A stretch of DNA of 39,867 nucleotides from assembly GCA_014801235.1 (NCBI GenBank), contig JAAVEM010000023.1, forward strand, positions 14,368-54,234, written 5' to 3'. This document shows positions 36,193 to 39,867 of the stretch, in pieces; positions within the stretch are counted from its first letter, which is position 1, and the number at the start of each line of letters is the position of its first letter. This stretch comes from Bacteroides sp. Lineage in GTDB: Bacteria > Bacteroidota > Bacteroidia > Bacteroidales > Muribaculaceae. The position numbers and the translations under genes are program-made. Below the pieces are notes generated by a model, which saw nothing but the letters and a program-made list of their open reading frames with translations, was not told where the DNA came from and did not search any database.

Positions 36193-38208
36193 ATGAAAAC
36201 TACCATTTTAAAAACATTCCTTGCAATGGTCATGATCATGGCTATGACTCCCGGCGCTAACGCTTATGATTTCGATCAGGGCGGATTGTATTATAGTATC
36301 TTATCGGAGGATGATTGTACTGTGGAAGTTTCCAGCCGCAGTAATAATTTAGTGGACAACAACTATATTGAAGGTAATTTGGTGATTCCAGATACGATAG
36401 TGCATAACTCCACGACGTACACCGTCACCACGATAGGCTTTCAGGCGTTCATGGGTTGTATTGGTCTGAGCAGTGTAACGATTCCAAACTCAGTCACCAC
36501 GATAGGCTTTGGGGCGTTCGAATATTGTAGCAGCTTGACGAGCGTGACAATCCCGAGCTCAGTCACTACGATAGGCAATTATGCGTTCTCTGGTTGTAGC
36601 GGATTGACTGAAATTAATGTGGATGTAGAGAATCCAAATTTTATGTCAGAGGATGGTATTGTTTATTCAAAAGATAAGACCTCATTATTAATATGGCCCG
36701 GAGGTAAAAAAGAAGTGACAATCCCGAATTCAGTCACCGAGATAGGTCGCTTTGCATTCCATTCTTGTAAAGGTTTGACAAGCGTAGTTCTCCCAAGTTC
36801 AGTCATCACGATAGGCTTTCAGGCGTTCATGGGTTGTATTGGTCTGAGCAGTGTAACGATTCCGAACTCGGTTACCTCGATAGGCGACTATGCGTTCATG
36901 GGATGTAGCGGTTTGAGCAGTGTAACGATTCCAAACTCAGTCAACACGATAGGCGCTTTTGCATTCGCTAACTGTAGTGGTTTGAGCAGTGTTAGCCTCT
37001 CGAATACCCTTACAGAAATAGGTTTTGGCTCATTCTATTGTTGTTACGAATTAACGGATGTGACAATCCCAAACTCCGTCACCTCGATAGGTGGCAACGC
37101 TTTCAATGGTTGTTCTTTGACGAATGTGACGATTCCGAACTCCGTCACTGCGATAGGCGGCAACGCATTCTCTGGTTTTTTGACAAGCGTCACGATTCCG
37201 AGCTCTGTCATCGAGATGGACGGCAATGTGTTCAGTAGCTGCACAGGTTTAACTGAAATCAATGTGGATGTGGAGAATCCGAATTTTACTTCAGAGGATG
37301 GAATTGTTTATACCAAAGATAAAACTTCATTATTAATGTGTCCTGCCGGTAAAAAAGGAGAAGTTTCAATCCCTAACACCGTTACTAAGATATGCAACGG
37401 CGCTTTCAATGGTTGTTCTTTGACGAGCGTGACGATTCCAAACTCTGTCACCACGATAGGCAACAGCGCATTCAGCGGGTCTGATTTGACGAGCGTGACA
37501 ATTCCCAACTCCGTAACCTCGATAGGCAACAGTGCATTCGAATATTGTTACGAATTGACAAGTGTAACGATTCCGAACTCCGTAACCACAATCGACGATT
37601 GGACATTCTATCACTGTAGTAGCTTGAGCAGCATAACGATACCAAACTCCGTCACCGAGATAGGCTACTATGCGTTCATATATTGTAGCAGTTTGACGAG
37701 CGTGACAATTTCCAACTCCGTCACCGAGATAGGCGGATCTGCGTTCGAAGGTTGTAGTAGCTTGACGAGCATAACGATTCCCAGCTCAGTCACCAAAATA
37801 GGCAATGAGGCTTTTAGTGATTGTAGCTCACTCGAATCGGTTTATTGTCAATGGACTGACCCGATAGAGTGTAATCCACAGTTTCCTGATGTTGTGATAA
37901 AAAATGCAGCGCTATATGTACCTAAAGGAGCTATCGGTAATTATGAAAAAGTGGATCCGTGGAAAAACTTTTTGAATATTAAGGAGATGGAGTATATGGC
38001 AGGAGTTGAGGACGCATTCGGTGGTGATGACGTTGATGTGAAAGTGGTTGGCAGCGATATCGTCGCTGAGGGCTGCGTTGAGATGGAGGTTTACTCCATG
38101 AGCGGACAATTGGTTTATCGCGGAGCCGGTCGCGCAGAGAATCTTGCGGCGGGCGTATATGTGGTTCGTGTCGCAAACAAAACCCTCAAGGTTATGGTCG
38201 CCCGATAA
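36193..38208 (+). CDS. BspA-like leucine-rich-repeat surface protein with T9SS-like C-terminus
   Basis: The 671-residue product begins with a signal peptide (MKTTILKTFLAMVMIMAMTPGANA). The GTG at 36085 and the ATG at 36133 are in frame but precede it and lie next to the structured leader, so I start at 36193. About eighteen LRR_5/BspA repeats of 23 residues follow (LTSVTIPNSVTTIGNxAFxGCS), interrupted twice by the module EINVDVENPNF.SEDGIVY.KDKTSLL. After YVPKGAIGNYEKVDPWKNFLNIKEM comes a C-terminal domain VEMEVYSMSGQLVYRG...LAAGVYVVRVANKTLKVMVAR, which resembles a type A T9SS sorting domain. Such proteins bind host matrix or other bacteria. The ligand is unknown. Internal DNA repeats suggest repeat number can change. 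Confidence 0.85.
   Translation: MKTTILKTFLAMVMIMAMTPGANAYDFDQGGLYYSILSEDDCTVEVSSRSNNLVDNNYIEGNLVIPDTIVHNSTTYTVTTIGFQAFMGCIGLSSVTIPNSVTTIGFGAFEYCSSLTSVTIPSSVTTIGNYAFSGCSGLTEINVDVENPNFMSEDGIVYSKDKTSLLIWPGGKKEVTIPNSVTEIGRFAFHSCKGLTSVVLPSSVITIGFQAFMGCIGLSSVTIPNSVTSIGDYAFMGCSGLSSVTIPNSVNTIGAFAFANCSGLSSVSLSNTLTEIGFGSFYCCYELTDVTIPNSVTSIGGNAFNGCSLTNVTIPNSVTAIGGNAFSGFLTSVTIPSSVIEMDGNVFSSCTGLTEINVDVENPNFTSEDGIVYTKDKTSLLMCPAGKKGEVSIPNTVTKICNGAFNGCSLTSVTIPNSVTTIGNSAFSGSDLTSVTIPNSVTSIGNSAFEYCYELTSVTIPNSVTTIDDWTFYHCSSLSSITIPNSVTEIGYYAFIYCSSLTSVTISNSVTEIGGSAFEGCSSLTSITIPSSVTKIGNEAFSDCSSLESVYCQWTDPIECNPQFPDVVIKNAALYVPKGAIGNYEKVDPWKNFLNIKEMEYMAGVEDAFGGDDVDVKVVGSDIVAEGCVEMEVYSMSGQLVYRGAGRAENLAAGVYVVRVANKTLKVMVAR
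36429..36863 (+). repeat. 57-nt identical direct repeat inside the LRR region
   Basis: Positions 36429-36485 and 36807-36863 are identical over 57 nt, 378 nt apart, although other LRR units differ at many third positions. The interval is a multiple of 3 (126 codons), so recombination between them keeps the frame. Confidence 0.85.
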
Positions 38209-38230
38209 AAATCTAACGTATGACAACTTC

Positions 38231-38294
38231 GGAGGATAAGCCCTCCTCCATACCCAAATAAAAGCGGAGCAGATTGAATCTGCCCCGCTTTTTT
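38231..38294 (+). terminator. Terminator of the BspA-like gene
   Basis: A GGAGG/CCTCC hairpin (38231-38246) is followed by AAAGCGG-a-GCAGATT paired with AATCTGC-CCCGCTTT (38261-38290) and a T6 run. Confidence 0.85.
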
Positions 38295-38344
38295 CATAGC
38301 TTTAAGAGCGGTGGAATGGCATTAAGGAGTGGGCGGCATTTGTT

Positions 38345-38442
38345 GACATCGCACGCCATGCCGAGTTATATATTTTATAACCGGTGTTGAATTATGTGCG
38401 TTATAATCAGATGTTTGATTGCGGACATGGCACGCCATGTCC
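38345..38442. repeat. Two copies of a REP-like palindromic motif
   Basis: GGACATGGC-ac-GCCATGTCC (38423-38442) is a palindrome with 9-bp arms, and GACATCGCACGCCATGCCG (38345-38363) is a degenerate copy. They lie in the 225-nt noncoding stretch between the BspA-like gene terminator and the DUF4491 gene. A small hairpin TGTGT-TCG-ACACA follows near 38477. Nothing else is recognised in this spacer. Confidence 0.6.
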
Positions 38443-38519
38443 CTACGAAATGGCGACGTTTCGGGATTTCATGTATGTGTTCGACACATGCCATTGATTT
38501 TTGTGACGGGGATGGGACG

Positions 38520-38870
38520 TCAATCCCGATCATCTTCTTCGGGTTTGTCCCAGGGGTAGGTGCGTTTGGGGTTGCGCGGGAACCAGCCTTTGTGTACGCG
38601 TTCTTCTTGCTGGATAATTTCATGGATGGACCAGAACGCTGAGAAGCCGATGACGCCTAAAAGTGTTGACCACAGGATGTCGCTTACAATGACCGACGCG
38701 ATGACGCAAACGAATCCTAACGCCATGAACCACCATCGGCAACGGATGCCGAAATAGTATTCTCCCTTTACTACTAACGGGTGGAAAATACCTATTATCA
38801 GAAATGTGAGGAGCCCTATGGCGAGCCCGAGCAGGTGATAGTCGTGGAGGAATGCGGTTAAATTGTTCAT
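38520..38870 (-). CDS. DUF4491 family membrane protein
   Basis: The 116-residue product has three hydrophobic helices (about 13-33, 46-65 and 67-84) and ends in a charged, Pro-rich cytoplasmic tail. The segments GLLTFLIIGIFHPLVVKGEYYFGIRCRWWF, TLLGVIGFSAFWSIHEIIQQEERVHKGWFPRNP are characteristic of DUF4491, a Bacteroidota and Firmicutes family of unknown function. It is 73 nt downstream of rpsA on the same strand but separated by a hairpin, so it may be expressed by read-through or by its own promoter. Confidence 0.85.
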   Translation of the reverse strand: MNNLTAFLHDYHLLGLAIGLLTFLIIGIFHPLVVKGEYYFGIRCRWWFMALGFVCVIASVIVSDILWSTLLGVIGFSAFWSIHEIIQQEERVHKGWFPRNPKRTYPWDKPEEDDRD

Positions 38871-38885
38871 TGCGGAAAGGGGAAA

Positions 38886-38919
38886 ATGAAAGGGCGGATT
38901 GATATTTCACAATCCGCCC
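38886..38919 (-). terminator. Intrinsic terminator of rpsA
   Basis: On the minus strand, GGGCGGATTG (10 bp, arms 38910-38919 and 38892-38901) forms a perfect hairpin with an 8-nt loop, followed by TTTCATTTTCC, 25 nt after the rpsA stop. Confidence 0.82.
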
Positions 38920-38943
38920 CGGATTTATCTGAGGATGTCAGAA

Positions 38944-39867
38944 TTACTTGCCTGAAAGTTTCTCCTTGAGCGCTGCAAGTTCCTCGAGGTCGCCGAGGGT
39001 AGTAGCGATGGGAGCGTTAAGAGCGGGCTGCTCTTCTTTCTTGGTCTGGCGGCGAGCCTTGCGAGCTTCGTTCTTTTCAGCTTTAGCTTCGTCTTCGAAG
39101 ATGCGGCTGTGAGAAAGGAAGATGCGGCGGTTGTCCTTGTTGAACTCGATTACCTTGAAGTCGAGCTTTTCGTTGACCTGAGCCTGGCTGCCATCTTCTT
39201 TAACGAGGTGCTTGGGAGTAGCGAAGCCTTCAACACCGTGTTCGAGGGCAACTACGCCACCCTTGTCCTGCATTTCGATGATGGTTCCCGGGTGGATGCT
39301 GCCAACAGTGAATACTGATTCGAGCTCATCCCAGGGATTGTCTTCGAGCTGCTTGTGACCGAGGCTGAGACGACGGTTTTCCTTGTCGATTTCAAGAACC
39401 TGAACATCGATGTCGGCACCAACCTGAGTGAATTCAGAGGGGTGCTTGATTTTCTTGGTCCAAGAAAGATCGCTGATGTGGATGAGACCGTCAACGCCTT
39501 CTTCGATTTCAACAAATACTCCGAAGTTGGTGAAGTTGCGCACTTTTGCAGTGTGGCGGCTTCCGATGGGGTATTTGGTGTCGATATTTTCCCAAGGATC
39601 GTTCTTGAGCTGCTTGATGCCGAGTGACATCTTGCGCTCGTCGCGGTCGAGGGTGAGGATAACTGCTTCAACTTCGTCGCCGACTTTCATGAAGTCCTGA
39701 GCTGAGCGGAGGTGCTGAGACCAAGACATTTCGCTAACGTGGATGAGACCTTCAACGCCGGGAGCGATTTCGAGGAACGCGCCGTAGTCGGCCATAACAA
39801 CCACTTTACCGCTAACTTTGTCACCAACTTTGAGGTCGGGGTTGAGAGCATCCCAGGGATGGGGCTG
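38944..39867 (-). CDS. rpsA: 30S ribosomal protein S1, C-terminal part (5'-truncated by window)
   Basis: The frame runs off the right end of the window (the last bases read QPHPWDALNPDLKVGDKVSGKVVV), so only the last 307 residues are present; the ATG at 39804 is internal. Three S1 RNA-binding repeats are visible: LKVGDKVSGKVVVMADYGAFLEIAPGVEGLIHVSEMSW, IGSRHTAKVRNFTNFGVFVEIEEGVDGLIHISDLSW, and a divergent third VGSIHPGTIIEMQDKGGVVALEHGVEGFATPKHL. A basic linker (KAEKNEARKARRQTKKEE) and a helical end follow. S1 brings mRNA to the 30S subunit. Codon use is strongly biased, as for a highly expressed gene. Confidence 0.96.
   Translation of the reverse strand, partial: QPHPWDALNPDLKVGDKVSGKVVVMADYGAFLEIAPGVEGLIHVSEMSWSQHLRSAQDFMKVGDEVEAVILTLDRDERKMSLGIKQLKNDPWENIDTKYPIGSRHTAKVRNFTNFGVFVEIEEGVDGLIHISDLSWTKKIKHPSEFTQVGADIDVQVLEIDKENRRLSLGHKQLEDNPWDELESVFTVGSIHPGTIIEMQDKGGVVALEHGVEGFATPKHLVKEDGSQAQVNEKLDFKVIEFNKDNRRIFLSHSRIFEDEAKAEKNEARKARRQTKKEEQPALNAPIATTLGDLEELAALKEKLSGK

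Noticed and set aside
36420-37850. Regular short repeats that might suggest a CRISPR or satellite array
   Set aside because: The period is about 69 nt, in frame, and encodes the LRR_5 consensus; there are no unique spacers between constant repeats.

Overview
The window looks like a chromosomal segment of an anaerobic Bacteroidota bacterium, order Bacteroidales, most likely close to Muribaculaceae (family level is inference). The evidence is a full-length SprA/Sov translocon of the type IX secretion system (T9SS), T9SS-type C-terminal sorting domains, a BspA-like leucine-rich-repeat protein, DUF4252 and DUF4491 proteins, a DPE2-like amylomaltase with CBM20 domains, a B12-dependent class II ribonucleotide reductase, and many promoters with the Bacteroidota -7 box TAnnTTTG. 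I see no transposase, integrase, phage gene, CRISPR array, tRNA or rRNA.

Layout, left to right. 1-2046 (+): 3'-part of a patatin phospholipase fused to a POTRA and outer-membrane barrel. 2144-3647 (-): overlapping operon of an ECF sigma factor, a membrane anti-sigma-like protein and a DUF4252 protein. 3726-5000 (-): rarA. 5292-8228 (+): small membrane protein, PstS-like lipoprotein and TPR protein. 8405-16502 (+): ruvA and the giant sprA. 16781-19716 (+): a small protein ending in a T9SS sorting domain, overlapping an 801-residue FN3/beta-helix protein. 19717-20482: noncoding, with a modular hairpin repeat and then a TPP riboswitch. 20483-27081 (+): thiamine operon thiD-thiS-tenI-like-thiE-thiG-thiC-thiH-thiF. 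27151-29688 (+): nrdJ. 29767-30009 (-): an 80-residue unknown. 30222-32546 (+): a six-hairpin glycosidase-like lipoprotein. 32801-35479 (+): malQ. 35480-36192: noncoding, with another copy of the hairpin repeat and then a promoter followed by about 320 nt that fold into nested hairpins and a pseudoknot. 36193-38208 (+): BspA-like surface protein with a T9SS-like C-terminus. 38520-38870 (-): DUF4491 membrane protein. 38944-39867 (-): 3'-part of rpsA.

How it fits together. The thiamine operon can make HMP-P (ThiC) and thiazole-P (ThiF, ThiS, ThiG, ThiH and a likely tautomerase), phosphorylate HMP-P (ThiD) and join the two halves (ThiE). It uses ThiH, the oxygen-independent route, and is controlled by the riboswitch. 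SprA would export proteins with sorting domains, and two candidate cargos lie in the same window. The glycosidase-like lipoprotein and MalQ suggest glycan use.

The least explained signals are noncoding: the pseudoknotted leader or ncRNA before the BspA-like gene, a dispersed intergenic element whose copies keep their stems by compensatory change, and a riboswitch expression platform in which the same octamer occurs in the aptamer and at the ribosome binding site.
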